A DNA stretch of 64,000 nucleotides from Pseudomonadota bacterium (lineage in GTDB: Bacteria; Pseudomonadota; Gammaproteobacteria; Steroidobacterales; JBCBZW01): positions 1 through 64,000 of the forward strand of contig JBCCWS010000016.1 in the NCBI GenBank assembly GCA_039193195.1. Reading direction: 5' to 3'. Each line of letters opens with the position of its first letter. The stretch's first letter is position 1. The notes under the pieces were generated by a model. That model was not told the origin of the DNA. It saw nothing but the letters and a program-made list of their open reading frames with translations, and made no database searches. Position numbers and translations under genes: made by a program. This document shows positions 36,646 through 48,326 of the stretch, in pieces.

Positions 36646-37650
36646 CTAGCGCGCGGTGGCGCCCGCACGGCTCCACTGCAGGCGGAAAATGACGTCCGGG
36701 TGACTGGACACCAGCACATCCTCGCTGAAGCCGAAGCGTACGGTATGACGGGGTGTAAGGGTCAGCGCAACACCCACGTGCAGGACGCCCGCCAGCCCCT
36801 CGAGGTCTGGCACGGTCGCCTCCACCACTGCGCTGCGCAGGTCCAAGCCGGCGCCGACGCTCACCCGCGGGCCGACGCGGAAGTCTACTGCGCCGCCGCC
36901 GAAGCCGACCCACGACTCGAGCTCGGCGCCGAGCACCTGGCCATCGCTTAGGCGGGCGATCCCGGTGTGCGCTTGCAGACGCAGGCGGTCAACGGCGAAG
37001 GGCGCCTGGCGATGCCAGTGGGCGGTGAGCGAGACATCCACGCTATCGCTGCCGGTGAGGCGTTCGGGATCTCCCGTGGGCAGCTCGCCGCGTAGGCTCA
37101 GCCAGGTCTCCCCTCGACCGTCCTCGCGCGCGCCCAGTCGGCGCGCCAGCATGAGGCCGATATCACCGATCCCCGACGCGTCCTCGTCGAGGCGGCCGAC
37201 GGCGATGCCCTGGCGTGCATACTCCACGCTGAGCTGACCGCGCGGCACGTCGTCGCGTATACCATCGGGCAGGCCGAAGGCGCTGTGCCAGGTGTCGATG
37301 ACAGCATCGAGCACGCCGCCTCCCCAGCTGATCCACGGCACCTGCGCACCCACGCGCCAGTCCTCGTTCAGGGCCCATAGGCCGACCAGCTGCAGCTGCG
37401 TGCTCTCGCCGTCGAACAGGTAGGAATCCACCTCACTCGACTGGGTGGATGCATGGCTGGCGATGGCGAGGCAGGTACTGATACCCGGATCACTCGGATC
37501 GAGCGTATTAGGACCCGCTACGGCGACTAAGCTCGCGAAGGGCCCCATGGGCGTGCGACAGGTGAGGGCGCCCGCGCGAGCCAATGGCCCAACCATCAAC
37601 AACAGTGACAAAGCGACAATGGCCCCGCCTAAGCGAGCTAGCATGATCAT
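36646..37650 (-). CDS. DUF3187-like outer-membrane protein
   Basis: A 334-residue protein with a signal peptide (GAIVALSLLLMVGPLARA). The mature part is a run of alternating beta strands, including STQLQLVGLWALNEDWRVGAQVPWISWGGGVLDAVIDTWHSAFGLPDG and SGIGDIGLMLARRL. This is the pattern of DUF3187 proteins, thought to be outer-membrane beta barrels. It ends at FRLQWSRAGATAR. The ATG at 37650 precedes the hydrophobic core; another lies at 37644. It is upstream of the WecG/TagA-type gene on the same strand, 39 bases away. Confidence 0.8.
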   Translation of the reverse strand: MIMLARLGGAIVALSLLLMVGPLARAGALTCRTPMGPFASLVAVAGPNTLDPSDPGISTCLAIASHASTQSSEVDSYLFDGESTQLQLVGLWALNEDWRVGAQVPWISWGGGVLDAVIDTWHSAFGLPDGIRDDVPRGQLSVEYARQGIAVGRLDEDASGIGDIGLMLARRLGAREDGRGETWLSLRGELPTGDPERLTGSDSVDVSLTAHWHRQAPFAVDRLRLQAHTGIARLSDGQVLGAELESWVGFGGGAVDFRVGPRVSVGAGLDLRSAVVEATVPDLEGLAGVLHVGVALTLTPRHTVRFGFSEDVLVSSHPDVIFRLQWSRAGATAR

Positions 37651-37700
37651 CTGGGACTGTCGCTCACGCTGGCGGCATGCGTTAATCAAGGAGGAACACC

Positions 37701-37949
37701 ATGGGTATGCTTTCCTGGGCCCTGCTCGGGCTGATCGTCGGCGCATTGGCCAAGTTCTTGATGCCTGGGAAGGATCCCGGCGGCATCTTGGTGACCATCG
37801 GCATCGGCGTCGCCGGCGCCTTCGTGGGCGGCTACCTCGGCACCTTGCTCGGCGTCGGTGGCGTCGGCGGCTTCGACCTCATGAGCATCGCCATCGCCAC
37901 CGGCGGGGCGATGTTACTACTGTTTGCTTACCGTAACTTGAAGGGCTGA
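37701..37949 (+). CDS. GlsB/YeaQ/YmgE-family small membrane protein
   Basis: An 82-residue membrane protein with three hydrophobic helices. WALLGLIVGALAKFLMPGKDPGG is the signature of the GlsB/YeaQ/YmgE (transglycosylase-associated) family, and the glycine-rich helices GVAGAFVGGYLGTLLGVG and ATGGAMLLLFAYR complete it. The role of this family is unclear; members are often stress-induced. The ATG is preceded by a strong AAGGAGG. It is divergent from the DUF3187-like gene. Confidence 0.95.
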   Translation: MGMLSWALLGLIVGALAKFLMPGKDPGGILVTIGIGVAGAFVGGYLGTLLGVGGVGGFDLMSIAIATGGAMLLLFAYRNLKG

Positions 37950-38006
37950 GACTCCTCGACGCCAGCGGATGGTGCGGTCGCGGAGGGCCGCACCGATCCG
38001 TGCGCC

Positions 38007-39359
38007 CTAGCGCACCACGTGCCATTCGGTCTGCCGACCGGCTAGGTAGATCACCCGCTCGCCGTCGAAACAGGCGTCCTGCTCCAACTTGATCTGCACG
38101 AACTGCTCTCCCCAAGCCCCGATTGGACTCTTGATGTTGCCTTCGATTGCGTAGCAGGTGTTCTCATGCAGGGGCCAATCCCCGCGGATCGGCGTGCCGT
38201 CCTGATCGTCCCACATGCCGATCGTCGGTCCCGGCGCGTGGCCGAAGAAACCGATCGGGTGGGTATACACGCTGCAGATAATGCCCCCGCGATCGCAGGC
38301 GACGCGCGTCTGCGCCAGGATCTCGTTCCCCGTTCTTCCGCTGACGAAGGCATCCGTTAGCATGTCCTGCCAGCGATTTCCCGTCGCCAGAGCATTCACC
38401 AGTGCTGACGGTACGCCCTCCTCGCCTAAGCGAGGCACGTAGGCCATCTCCTGCGTGTCCGTGCACAGCTTGAGGTAGCACACGCCGACGTCGGTATGGA
38501 GCACGTCGCCGGCCTCGATCACACCGCCGCTACCACAAAAGGGCGACTCTGCCTCGCACGTCTGACCGGGCCGCTGGATGTTGACGTAGGGCATAAACCA
38601 AGGCGCGAGGTTGAGGTCTTCGAAGCGCTGGCGGATGTACCACGCAACATCGGCCGTTGTGGTGGCCCCGGGAGTAATGACTTCGGTCGAGAAGGCCTCC
38701 GCGATCACCATGCGCGCAAGGCTCACGGTGTGCGCGTAGGTCTCCAATTCCGATTGCGTTCGGGTCTCTGCCCAGCGCACCACCAGATCCTCGGCCGAGG
38801 TCAGCCGCGCAACGTACTCGGGCGGCAGCACGGCCACCAAACGCTCGTACAAGGCGTGGGAAAGGCCGTCGGCCACGGGCCAGTCGCGCGACATGTCGAT
38901 ACCGATACGCGCAGGATCGCGCTCGGCGATCAGCTCCCCTAGTGCTTGCCACTGGGCATCCAGATCCCCGCCTTCCCAAGCTGACTCGTAAGGCTCGCCC
39001 AGGGGGTAGCGATTCACCGTGAGGCGATCGACACCGTCCTCCGTCCGGTGGAAGATGATCATCGTGGTACGCCGGGCGGCGAAGGTCGGCTGCGGCACCA
39101 AGGAGAAGTAGATCGGATCCTCCGCATACTCCCGCGAGAGCACCAACCACATATCGAGGTTGGTTTGCGCCATGAGCTGCGGCAGCAGCGCGGTCAGGCG
39201 CTCGGCCAGGTGGCGGTTCTCGATCTCCGGCCGCGCACGGAAATCGAGGACGGCTCGCGGCCCGTCTACGACGCGGCCCTGAGAGGCGTCCGTGGCGACG
39301 GCCAGGCCGCCCGCGAGCAAGAGCATTGGCAGCAAGATCAGCTGCGGTAAGCGACCCAT
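38007..39359 (-). CDS. secreted M24-family Xaa-Pro-type metallopeptidase
   Basis: A 450-residue protein with an N-terminal signal (LILLPMLLLAGGLAVA), so probably periplasmic. The C-terminal pita-bread domain shows the M24 metal ligands in order: DVLHTDVG, a second Asp in LCTDTQEM, His in YTHPIGFFGH, Glu in NTCYAIEGN and Glu in QIKLEQD. Its N-terminal domain resembles the aminopeptidase P/creatinase fold. The ATG at 39359 is preceded by GAGAGGAA, better than the one at 39392. It lies 32 bases downstream of the RarD gene. Substrate is probably a proline-containing peptide. Confidence 0.88.
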   Translation of the reverse strand: MGRLPQLILLPMLLLAGGLAVATDASQGRVVDGPRAVLDFRARPEIENRHLAERLTALLPQLMAQTNLDMWLVLSREYAEDPIYFSLVPQPTFAARRTTMIIFHRTEDGVDRLTVNRYPLGEPYESAWEGGDLDAQWQALGELIAERDPARIGIDMSRDWPVADGLSHALYERLVAVLPPEYVARLTSAEDLVVRWAETRTQSELETYAHTVSLARMVIAEAFSTEVITPGATTTADVAWYIRQRFEDLNLAPWFMPYVNIQRPGQTCEAESPFCGSGGVIEAGDVLHTDVGVCYLKLCTDTQEMAYVPRLGEEGVPSALVNALATGNRWQDMLTDAFVSGRTGNEILAQTRVACDRGGIICSVYTHPIGFFGHAPGPTIGMWDDQDGTPIRGDWPLHENTCYAIEGNIKSPIGAWGEQFVQIKLEQDACFDGERVIYLAGRQTEWHVVR

Positions 39360-39391
39360 GGCAATTCCTCTCAATTCCATTTCCTGGATCA

Positions 39392-40339
39392 TTATCGCGA
39401 AGAGAGCGCCGCCTGCGGACGGCGTTGCCAGGCGTCAAAGGCAAACAGGCAGACGGCGGACCAAATGCACGCGAAGCAGATCGTGAACGGCAACGTAAGC
39501 GACTCGCCGTAGAGCAAGCCCATCAGAAACTGAAGGGTGGGCGCCAGGAACTGCACAAAGCCAAGGGTGGCCAGGGGCAGGCGGCGCGCCGCCAGGGCGA
39601 AGAGCAGCAGCGGCAATACCGTGATAGGACCTGCCAGCAGCAGCAATAGGACCATTCCCGGTGCCTCGGGGGTCAAGGAGGCGGTACCGGCAGCCACCAG
39701 ACTCGCCAAATAGATGCCCGCCACCGGCAACAGCACAAGCGTCTCTACGAAGAGCCCCGGCATGGCGCCCACCGGGATGGCTTTTCTAATCACGCCGTAG
39801 ACCGTGAAGGTCAGCGCTAGGGTGATGGAGATCAGAGGGAAGCCACGGCCTACGGTAGCAAGCACCAGCACCCCCACGGTCGCCAGTCCCACGGAGATCA
39901 CCTGTGTGCGATTCAACCGCTCCCCGAAGAACAGAACCCCAGCCAGCACCGACACGAGTGGATTGATGTAGTAGCCAAGGCTGGCCTGGAAGATATTGCC
40001 GCTCAGCACCGCGCGAATGTAGACGAGCCAGTTGATCGCGATGAAGGCAGCGGAGGTGGCCAGTAGCGCTAGCGTTCGTGGGTGGCGTAGGGCGTCCCAG
40101 ACGGCCTGGCGTTGGCCTCGGAGGCTAATGATCAACACACCGAAGGGGACTGCCCAAACAATGCGATGGGCGAGGATCTCGAGCGCGTCGACCTTGGCTA
40201 CGAGCTTGAAGTAAACCGGCAAGATACCCCACATGAGGTACGCGCAGAGGGCGGCGGCAAGCCCCTCGCGCCCGCGGTCCCCCGAGGCAGCGGCGTCAGG
40301 GCGCGCTGGGGAGGACGTTGGCGGGTGGGCGGCGCTCAT
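39392..40339 (-). CDS. rarD: RarD-type EamA transporter
   Basis: A 315-residue protein with ten membrane segments of the EamA/DMT fold. The N-terminal LCAYLMWGILPVYFKLVAKVDALEILAHRIVWAVPF is the RarD signature, and the central INWLVYIRAVLSGNIFQASLGYYINPLVSVLAGVLFFGERL is equally typical. It was named for a chloramphenicol-sensitive phenotype, but its natural substrate is uncertain. The gene is upstream of the M24 peptidase by 32 bases. Confidence 0.92.
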   Translation of the reverse strand: MSAAHPPTSSPARPDAAASGDRGREGLAAALCAYLMWGILPVYFKLVAKVDALEILAHRIVWAVPFGVLIISLRGQRQAVWDALRHPRTLALLATSAAFIAINWLVYIRAVLSGNIFQASLGYYINPLVSVLAGVLFFGERLNRTQVISVGLATVGVLVLATVGRGFPLISITLALTFTVYGVIRKAIPVGAMPGLFVETLVLLPVAGIYLASLVAAGTASLTPEAPGMVLLLLLAGPITVLPLLLFALAARRLPLATLGFVQFLAPTLQFLMGLLYGESLTLPFTICFACIWSAVCLFAFDAWQRRPQAALSSR

Positions 40340-40399
40340 GACGCGGCATGGTACGCGCCCTGCGCCCGGTGTCGAGCACCGGTTGTCTCGCTTCGCGAC

Positions 40400-41287
40400 T
40401 CACGCAACCCGCGTACCGGTCGCAGCGGCGCAGAGCGGTGCCGCACTGTCCAAAAAATCGGCCAGTACGCGAGCGTAGTTCTGCGTGTGCTCCACCTGTA
40501 CGCTATGGCTGCCGCGCTCGAACACGTGCAGCTGTGCGTGCGAGAGCTGCCGCGCCGTCTCGCGCGCCAGCGTCAGTGGCACCAGCTCATCCAGGGCGCC
40601 GGCCATCACGAGCGTGGGCGTGCGAACGGTGCGCAAGCGCTCCATCACATCGTAGCCGTCGATGGCGCGCAGGGAGCGCGCCAGGTCTGTGCAGCGGCGC
40701 CGAAGATGCACGCGCACAGCCGGCCAGGTAGTGCACGCGAGAACATCGTTGAACCAGCGAGGGCGCTGCGGATAGCTCTGGTGAACGACGGCGCGAGCAA
40801 AGGCCAAGTACTCACCTCGATCGAGTTGCGCCATCCACCGTCGAGCCTCCTCCTGCTTGGCCGGATCGCCGCGAGCCGCGCACTGCTGAAGCACCAAGCG
40901 GCGCACCAGGTGCGGATGATCGAGAGCGAACTGCATTGCGACACACCCGCCGAAGGAGGCGCCAGCGATATCGATGCGCCCCTCAACCACCCCTTCTTGC
41001 TCGATTATCCAGCCCACTGCCTGCGCGTAGTCCGCCGCCATCTGCTCCATGGCCCAACCCTCGGGGATGGGTCGTCGCCTGCTGAGCAGGTAGACCGTGC
41101 GCGACGCGGCCCACGGACCGAACAACCTCTGTCGGCGCTTGATCAATTCCTTGGGTGAGAAGGTGGCGTCGATCAGCCCGGGAAAATAGACCAGGGTCGG
41201 CGCTGCCGCCCCCTGTAGGCGCAAGTACTCCAGCCCCGATGGGGTCATCCCGAGCGTACTTGGTGGCACGGACTTCCCTCGCTTCAT
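40400..41287 (-). CDS. alpha/beta hydrolase
   Basis: A 295-residue alpha/beta-hydrolase. The oxyanion region is LVYFPGLIDATFSPKEL, the nucleophile elbow GASFGGCVAMQFALDHP (Ser in GASFGG), the acid LVMAGALDELVP and the histidine FERGSHSVQVEHT. There is no signal peptide, so it is cytoplasmic. The start chosen is ATG 41287 because the upstream codons to 41365 run into the rep promoter region; the ribosome-binding site is weak. Substrate unknown. Confidence 0.8.
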   Translation of the reverse strand: MKRGKSVPPSTLGMTPSGLEYLRLQGAAAPTLVYFPGLIDATFSPKELIKRRQRLFGPWAASRTVYLLSRRRPIPEGWAMEQMAADYAQAVGWIIEQEGVVEGRIDIAGASFGGCVAMQFALDHPHLVRRLVLQQCAARGDPAKQEEARRWMAQLDRGEYLAFARAVVHQSYPQRPRWFNDVLACTTWPAVRVHLRRRCTDLARSLRAIDGYDVMERLRTVRTPTLVMAGALDELVPLTLARETARQLSHAQLHVFERGSHSVQVEHTQNYARVLADFLDSAAPLCAAATGTRVA

Positions 41288-41376
41288 GGGTGGTTCTTTA
41301 CTGCATCGTTGGATCGGACGCAAGGCGTCGTCGGCGCAGTGAAATCCGATTCGGCTGCTGTACAATCTCGGCCCCT

Positions 41377-43404
41377 ATGGCCTCCCCCCTCTCTGATCTC
41401 AACCCCATCCAACAGCGTGCCGCGCGCCACACGCGGGGGCCCTTGCTAGTACTGGCCGGCGCTGGATCGGGCAAGACCCGTGTCATTACACGCAAGATCG
41501 CCTGGCTGATTCTGAATGACGGCCTGGCCCCTGAGCAGGTCACCGCGGTGACCTTCACCAACAAGGCCGCGCGGGAGATGCAGGAGCGGGCTGGTGCCCT
41601 CCTCGGCCCCCGGGTGGCCGGCGCCGTGCGCATCAGCACCTTCCACAAGCTAGGTCTCAACATCCTGCGCCGAGAGTGCTCCCGCCTGGGCTACCGCCCA
41701 GGTTTCAGCATCTTCGACGCGGAAGACTCGGCCACCGTGGTGCGCGAACTGGTTCGGCGGGCCGGCGGAGATCCGAAGAAAAACGCCGCCCCAATGCAGT
41801 GGCGCATCTCTGCCTGGAAGAACGACCTGGTCCGCCCAGAGCAGGCCGTGGCGAGTGCCGAGGAGGGTCTCGACACTGCTGCCGCCAAGCTCTTCGCCGA
41901 CTACGAGCGCAGCCTCAAGGCTTACAACGCCTTCGATTTCGACGACCTGATCGGCCTGCCCGTACGACTGTTCAGCGAAGACGCCGGCGCTCTCGCCGCC
42001 TGGCGCGAACGCATCCGATACCTCCTGGTGGACGAGTACCAGGACACCAACCTCGCCCAGTACCGGATGATGCAACAGCTGGTCGGCGAGGCGGCGCGCT
42101 TCACGGTGGTCGGCGATGACGATCAGTCGATCTACGCCTGGCGCGGTGCGCGTCCCGAGAACCTGCAGCAACTCGCTGAGGACTTTCCTGCTCTAGAAGT
42201 TGTCAAGCTCGAGCAGAACTACCGCTCATCTCGGCGCATTCTCGGGGCGGCCAACCAACTAATCGCTAACAACCCGCACCTGTTCGAGAAGCGACTCTGG
42301 AGTGACCACGGCCTGGGCGAGCGGATACGCATTTTGGCTACCAACGACGGCGACGACGAAGCCCTGCGCGTGGTTGCCGAGCTGGTGACCCATCAGGTCA
42401 AGATGCGCTCGCGCTACAGCGACTACGCCATACTCTACCGTTCCAACCATCAGGCTCGCGCCTTCGAGAAAGGCTTACGCCATCATCAGGTGCCCTACAA
42501 GGTCTCCGGGGGCACCTCCTTCTTCGAACGCTCCGAGGTACGCGATGTGGTGGCGTACCTCAAGCTGCTGGTCAACCCCGACGATGATGCCGCCTTCCTG
42601 CGCGTGGTTAATGTTCCCCGTCGCGAGATCGGCGCGACCACGATCGAGCAGCTTACGGCGCTGGCTACGCAGGAGCGCGTCTCTCTTTTCAGCGGCGCGG
42701 AGCTGCCCGGCCTAGATCAAAGCCTGCGCCCGCGCCAAGCCGCCTCCGTGGGCGAGTTCGTGAAGCTCCTGCGTGAGAAGGCGCGCGTGGCCGATGCCGA
42801 TCCCGTGCTCGCGGCACGTGAACTGGTGGACGAGGTGCGCTACGAACACTGGCTGCGCGAGACCACGGATGATCCGGTGCGTGCGAACCGCCGTCTGGAG
42901 AACGTGGCCGAGCTGGTCGGCTCGATAGAACGTATCGCCAACAAGCACGCGGGCGAGGACGGCGAGGGCTGGAGCCTCGCCGAGATCTTGGCCCACATGA
43001 GCCTCCTCGATATGCTCGACAACCGCGACGAGGACGACGGCAACCAAGTCACACTGACCACTCTGCACGCGGCCAAGGGCCTCGAGTTCCCCTTCGTGTT
43101 TTTGGTCGGCATGGAAGAAGGCATTCTGCCTCACCAGAACTCCATCGACGCAGGCACGATCGAGGAGGAGCGCCGCCTCGCGTATGTCGGTCTCACTCGC
43201 GCCCAACGCGAACTGATGATCAGCTACACGCGAGCGCGACGGCGCTTCGGTGAGACGGTCCTTACCGAACCAAGCCGTTTTTTGGAGGAACTGCCGATCG
43301 ATGAGCTCGATTGGGAAGGGCGCTCGGAGAAGCCCCCGGAGGAGGTGCGCCAGCAGCGCGGCGAGGACGCCCTAGCCGCTATACGGGCCCTCCTCGACCG
43401 ATGA
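41377..43404 (+). CDS. rep: ATP-dependent DNA helicase Rep
   Basis: A 675-residue superfamily 1A helicase, matching E. coli Rep in length and order. Walker A is LAGAGSGKTRVITRK, motif Ia VTFTNKAAREMQER, motif II LLVDEYQDTN, motif III VVGDDDQSIYAWRGA, and motif IV KLEQNYRSSRRIL. Later motifs are TLHAAKGLEFPFVFLVGMEEGILPH and RLAYVGLTRAQRELMISY. The N-terminal LNPIQQRAA is typical of Rep. The ATG at 41377 follows TACAAT (41361-41366), a likely -10 box, by ten bases, so the leader would be very short. Upstream in-frame starts to 41155 would overlap the hydrolase. Confidence 0.95.
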   Translation: MASPLSDLNPIQQRAARHTRGPLLVLAGAGSGKTRVITRKIAWLILNDGLAPEQVTAVTFTNKAAREMQERAGALLGPRVAGAVRISTFHKLGLNILRRECSRLGYRPGFSIFDAEDSATVVRELVRRAGGDPKKNAAPMQWRISAWKNDLVRPEQAVASAEEGLDTAAAKLFADYERSLKAYNAFDFDDLIGLPVRLFSEDAGALAAWRERIRYLLVDEYQDTNLAQYRMMQQLVGEAARFTVVGDDDQSIYAWRGARPENLQQLAEDFPALEVVKLEQNYRSSRRILGAANQLIANNPHLFEKRLWSDHGLGERIRILATNDGDDEALRVVAELVTHQVKMRSRYSDYAILYRSNHQARAFEKGLRHHQVPYKVSGGTSFFERSEVRDVVAYLKLLVNPDDDAAFLRVVNVPRREIGATTIEQLTALATQERVSLFSGAELPGLDQSLRPRQAASVGEFVKLLREKARVADADPVLAARELVDEVRYEHWLRETTDDPVRANRRLENVAELVGSIERIANKHAGEDGEGWSLAEILAHMSLLDMLDNRDEDDGNQVTLTTLHAAKGLEFPFVFLVGMEEGILPHQNSIDAGTIEEERRLAYVGLTRAQRELMISYTRARRRFGETVLTEPSRFLEELPIDELDWEGRSEKPPEEVRQQRGEDALAAIRALLDR

Positions 43405-43408
43405 CCAG

Positions 43409-45277
<1,869 letters not shown>

Positions 45278-45322
45278 GTCATCGCCACTCGCCAGACCGT
45301 CCTGACACCTGCTGTCCTCCGG

Positions 45323-47059
45323 CTATCGGCAGGCCTCTGGCACCGCGCGCAGCGGCTCTCCCACGGCGTAGCTCAGCACTTGCGAACGCTCAAAGTGATC
45401 GCCGCCATCGGTCACCCCGCTAATCGTCAGCGCCACGTTGTAGATGCCAGGTTCGGCCAGCGGCAAGCTCAGGTGCGATACGCCCTGCGCCGAAAAGGTG
45501 CCGACGGCTACGGCCGGACCTGCAGTCGAAATGCGCTTGACGCGGGCTTGCGTGCGCAGCGCGTGCCCGTCGCTAGCCACGGCCACCTTCAGGTCGCCTG
45601 GCACGGCCAGCGTACTCGCGGCGGGCGAGACGACCGCCACCGAGAGCGGACTGGCGACGTTGATCAATACTGCGTAGGCATCCTCAGCTGTGGCTGTGAA
45701 GCGCAGCAGCCAATCCCCAGCACTGCGGCGCAAGTCGCGGCGCTCCGCCCGAGCCCCGCTAACGTAGCTACCCGCGAAGAGCTCGCTCTGCGACGGCGCA
45801 GGGGCGCTCAGAGTATGCACGCGGCCACTTGGGGCCACTAGCTCTACGCGCGTATCGGCACGCGCCGTAAGTACGCGCACATCCAAACCAGTTACCCCCG
45901 CTTCTAAGGGAAAGTTTACGGTAGTCATACCCGCCCCGAGCGCACCGCCACGCAGGATGTTGCCCGCCGCTACCGAGCGCTGGCCTTGCGCTACCGCCGC
46001 CGGTGTCGACGCTAGCGGTGCCTGCAGCCGATTCGCGTTGAACTGTCCCGCGTAAGGCTCGATGGAGTCAAACACGGGTACGTAGCAGTCATCCGGTTCC
46101 CAAAACCAGAAGAAATCGAAGAACCCGTTGCCCCGTTTGATCTTGTCATGATCCACCTCGAAGTCCGGACTGCTCACATCCCACACCAGCCGGTGGCTGC
46201 CCGAGACACTACCCGACGCGTCGCGCGACAAGGGGTGGCGCGCGTGCTCCAGGCACACCACGCCGTCGTTCTCACCCCCAGGACACTGGGTGAACAGGTA
46301 CAGGCCACCGAACTCCAGAGCGCTCAAGAAGGGCCCCCAACCGGTTCCGCCCGCCGTGTAGTAGTGCATCCTATTGTTGACGGGATTCGCGTCGAGGAAG
46401 CCGCGCACGAGCCCCATGCACGCGGTCTGCATGAACTTCGTACCCGCATCATTGAAGCCGATCAATTCCGATAGCCACTCGAGCCAATCGGTCTGCGCCA
46501 GGTCGGCTAGAGGGGATCCGTAGTGGGCACCGCCCAGGGTAACCACGCTGTCGATAGGAGCGCCAAAGAGCGCGGCGAAGTTGGCGTCCGGGCCACCCTT
46601 GCTGTGGGCGATGATGTTGACCACATCCACCCCCCAGTAGCCAATAATTTCGCTGATCTGCTGGCGTAGCAGAACGCCGTTAGTGATCGAGGTCTCCGCC
46701 TCCGCACCCACGTCGTAGAGATCGACGAAGAATGTCTTGTACCCTGCCGCGTATGCGGTGTCGTACATGTCGTTGCGACCGTAGTACAGGGTCTCACCGA
46801 ACCAACCCTCACCCGTGCCGTTCAGACCGTGCACGAACACGAGCACCGGACGATCGGCATCCAAACCCGCCGGAGTGGCGCCCTCGTAGATCGCCCGCGG
46901 CAATCCGGTAGCTAGCACCTGCGGCGCCGGCGCGACCGGCGGCGGAACGAAGTCGTCCTCATCGATGCAGACGACGGGATCAGTGGCGAAGGCCGTTTGG
47001 ACCACGCTGAGCAGGAGACTTAGGGCGATGAGCGAGGGTGTATGGCGCAGGTGCAGCAT
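45323..47059 (-). CDS. secreted triacylglycerol-lipase-like protein
   Basis: A 578-residue exported protein with signal peptide (LIALSLLLSVVQTAFA). The lipase domain has VLVFVHGLNGTGEGWFGE (oxyanion HG), the nucleophile elbow IIAHSKGGPDANF and then GGAHYGSPLADL, where the AHSKGG replaces the more usual GHSxGG. Two-thirds along begins a beta-rich C-terminal region (GVTGLDVRVLTARADTRVELVAPSGRVH), similar to pre-peptidase or carbohydrate-binding-like domains. The ATG at 47059 has GGAAGG upstream. Substrate unproven: lipase, esterase or depolymerase are all possible. Confidence 0.8.
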   Translation of the reverse strand: MLHLRHTPSLIALSLLLSVVQTAFATDPVVCIDEDDFVPPPVAPAPQVLATGLPRAIYEGATPAGLDADRPVLVFVHGLNGTGEGWFGETLYYGRNDMYDTAYAAGYKTFFVDLYDVGAEAETSITNGVLLRQQISEIIGYWGVDVVNIIAHSKGGPDANFAALFGAPIDSVVTLGGAHYGSPLADLAQTDWLEWLSELIGFNDAGTKFMQTACMGLVRGFLDANPVNNRMHYYTAGGTGWGPFLSALEFGGLYLFTQCPGGENDGVVCLEHARHPLSRDASGSVSGSHRLVWDVSSPDFEVDHDKIKRGNGFFDFFWFWEPDDCYVPVFDSIEPYAGQFNANRLQAPLASTPAAVAQGQRSVAAGNILRGGALGAGMTTVNFPLEAGVTGLDVRVLTARADTRVELVAPSGRVHTLSAPAPSQSELFAGSYVSGARAERRDLRRSAGDWLLRFTATAEDAYAVLINVASPLSVAVVSPAASTLAVPGDLKVAVASDGHALRTQARVKRISTAGPAVAVGTFSAQGVSHLSLPLAEPGIYNVALTISGVTDGGDHFERSQVLSYAVGEPLRAVPEACR

Positions 47060-47213
47060 GGATGATCCTTCCCCAAGGACAGGCCGACGTGCGCGCAGCG
47101 ACAGAAATCGCCCCGTCGCATCGGCAACGATACAGCGATTGCTAGCCTATAACGAATGATTGAAAGGCGGGAGGGCCGCGCGTCAGTTGCTAGTGCAACG
47201 CACCGCGGGAGTG

Positions 47214-47849
47214 TCAGTACGGTTGCACGTCGATAAGCGTGTACCAGGACGGCGGGGCGGACGCGTCGATCAGAGGTGCGATCGCTGCGAGCGCAGCATC
47301 TTCGGCGTAGAGGGTGTCGGCGAAGGCAGCGCTTGTCAGTCCGTAAAAGTCACGCCCGCCCACCGCCAACCCCACCTTGTAGCGATCGATAGTCGACAGG
47401 ACGGCCGCCACTTGCTCGTACGCGTAGGCGATGGCCGCAGACTCCTCGGGGTCGACGCGCGCGAACAGTGCCGCGCTCAGAGCCGTCTCGTAGGCTGCGC
47501 GAGTCACCGGCGGAGTGCCGAAGCCGCGATACTTCGGCAACGAACTGGGCACATCACTCGGCCCATCTTGCGCCGCCGCATCACGCGCCGCATCACGCGC
47601 CGCCACGATCGTGGGGAGCAACTCGATGTGGTACGCACGACTCTGCTCGATGCGCGAGAAATTCTCCCTGAGCTCGGCTCGCATCACTTGCTGACTGCGC
47701 GCTACAAACTCCGCCAGCTCATGATCTTCGCGGCGCTCATCCAGCCATAGCCCCAGCAGGATGCCGAGCACGATCAGCGCGACTTCGGCGATCAAGACTG
47801 GTAGCTGACGTGCGCGAGGTGCCTCTCCTGCCGTCTCGCCTCGGGGCAT
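47214..47849 (-). CDS. single-pass membrane protein, function unknown
   Basis: A 211-residue protein with an N-terminal membrane helix (LIAEVALIVLGILLGLWLDER) and a mainly helical outer domain (FVARSQQVMRAELRENFSRIEQ, then ARDAARDAAAQ). The anchor followed by WLDERRE and a charged coiled region resembles small DUF6090-like proteins, but this is not certain. GGAGGAG lies before the ATG at 47849. A short near-repeat encodes AARDAARDAA. It stands upstream of the lipase-like gene in the same direction, 154 bases away. Confidence 0.7.
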   Translation of the reverse strand: MPRGETAGEAPRARQLPVLIAEVALIVLGILLGLWLDERREDHELAEFVARSQQVMRAELRENFSRIEQSRAYHIELLPTIVAARDAARDAAAQDGPSDVPSSLPKYRGFGTPPVTRAAYETALSAALFARVDPEESAAIAYAYEQVAAVLSTIDRYKVGLAVGGRDFYGLTSAAFADTLYAEDAALAAIAPLIDASAPPSWYTLIDVQPY

Positions 47850-47885
47850 CTGGGCCGTTCTCCTCCACCTGACCAGCAGGCAGAC

Positions 47886-48215
47886 TCACACGGCTGGTGC
47901 GGCCTTGTCGAGCGCCGCACTCGACTCACGAGCGGCGCACGAATAGAGGTAGGCAGGCAGCGCGCAGGACAAGCCTATCGCCAGATTGACCACGACGAAG
48001 GGCGCCGGGTGAGCTTCGCGACGCGAGAGCATGAACGCCCAAAAAGTGATCGAACTCAGGATGAGATCTGCGCTGAGCCCGCTCACCGCGCCGTTTGCGA
48101 ACCATGCGGCGACGAAACCGCCCAATGCCACCCCATCCGACTTCATGAACTCGATGAACCCCAAGTAGGGTACGATCGCCCCAACCACTGCAAGCAGCAG
48201 ATACACTCGTTTCAT
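47886..48215 (-). CDS. DUF2834-family membrane protein
   Basis: A 109-residue protein with three membrane helices (YLLLAVVGAIVPYLGFIEF, LILSSITFWAFML, FVVVNLAIGLSCALPAYLY). The pattern PYLGFIEF ... NGAVSGLSADLILSSITFW is typical of DUF2834. The ATG at 48215 has a strong AAGGAG. It is divergent from the XRE regulator at 48327, which may control it. Function unknown. Confidence 0.85.
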   Translation of the reverse strand: MKRVYLLLAVVGAIVPYLGFIEFMKSDGVALGGFVAAWFANGAVSGLSADLILSSITFWAFMLSRREAHPAPFVVVNLAIGLSCALPAYLYSCAARESSAALDKAAPAV

Positions 48216-48326
48216 GGCGCTCTCCTTGACGCGTTGCGCAAATGGCACACGCTACCGGGGGCGCGAGGCCAGGCCAATAACCTCCCAGGTAATGCCCCGT
48301 AGCGCTGCCAGCACTAGGAGACGCTG

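Noticed and set aside
37971-37994. Hairpin GGTGCGG/CCGCACC between convergent genes as a terminator
   Set aside because: Seven-base stem with a long loop and no T-run; too weak to call.
47590-47620. Short tandem repeat encoding AARDAARDAA
   Set aside because: Only about two and a half units within a coding region; ordinary helical low complexity.
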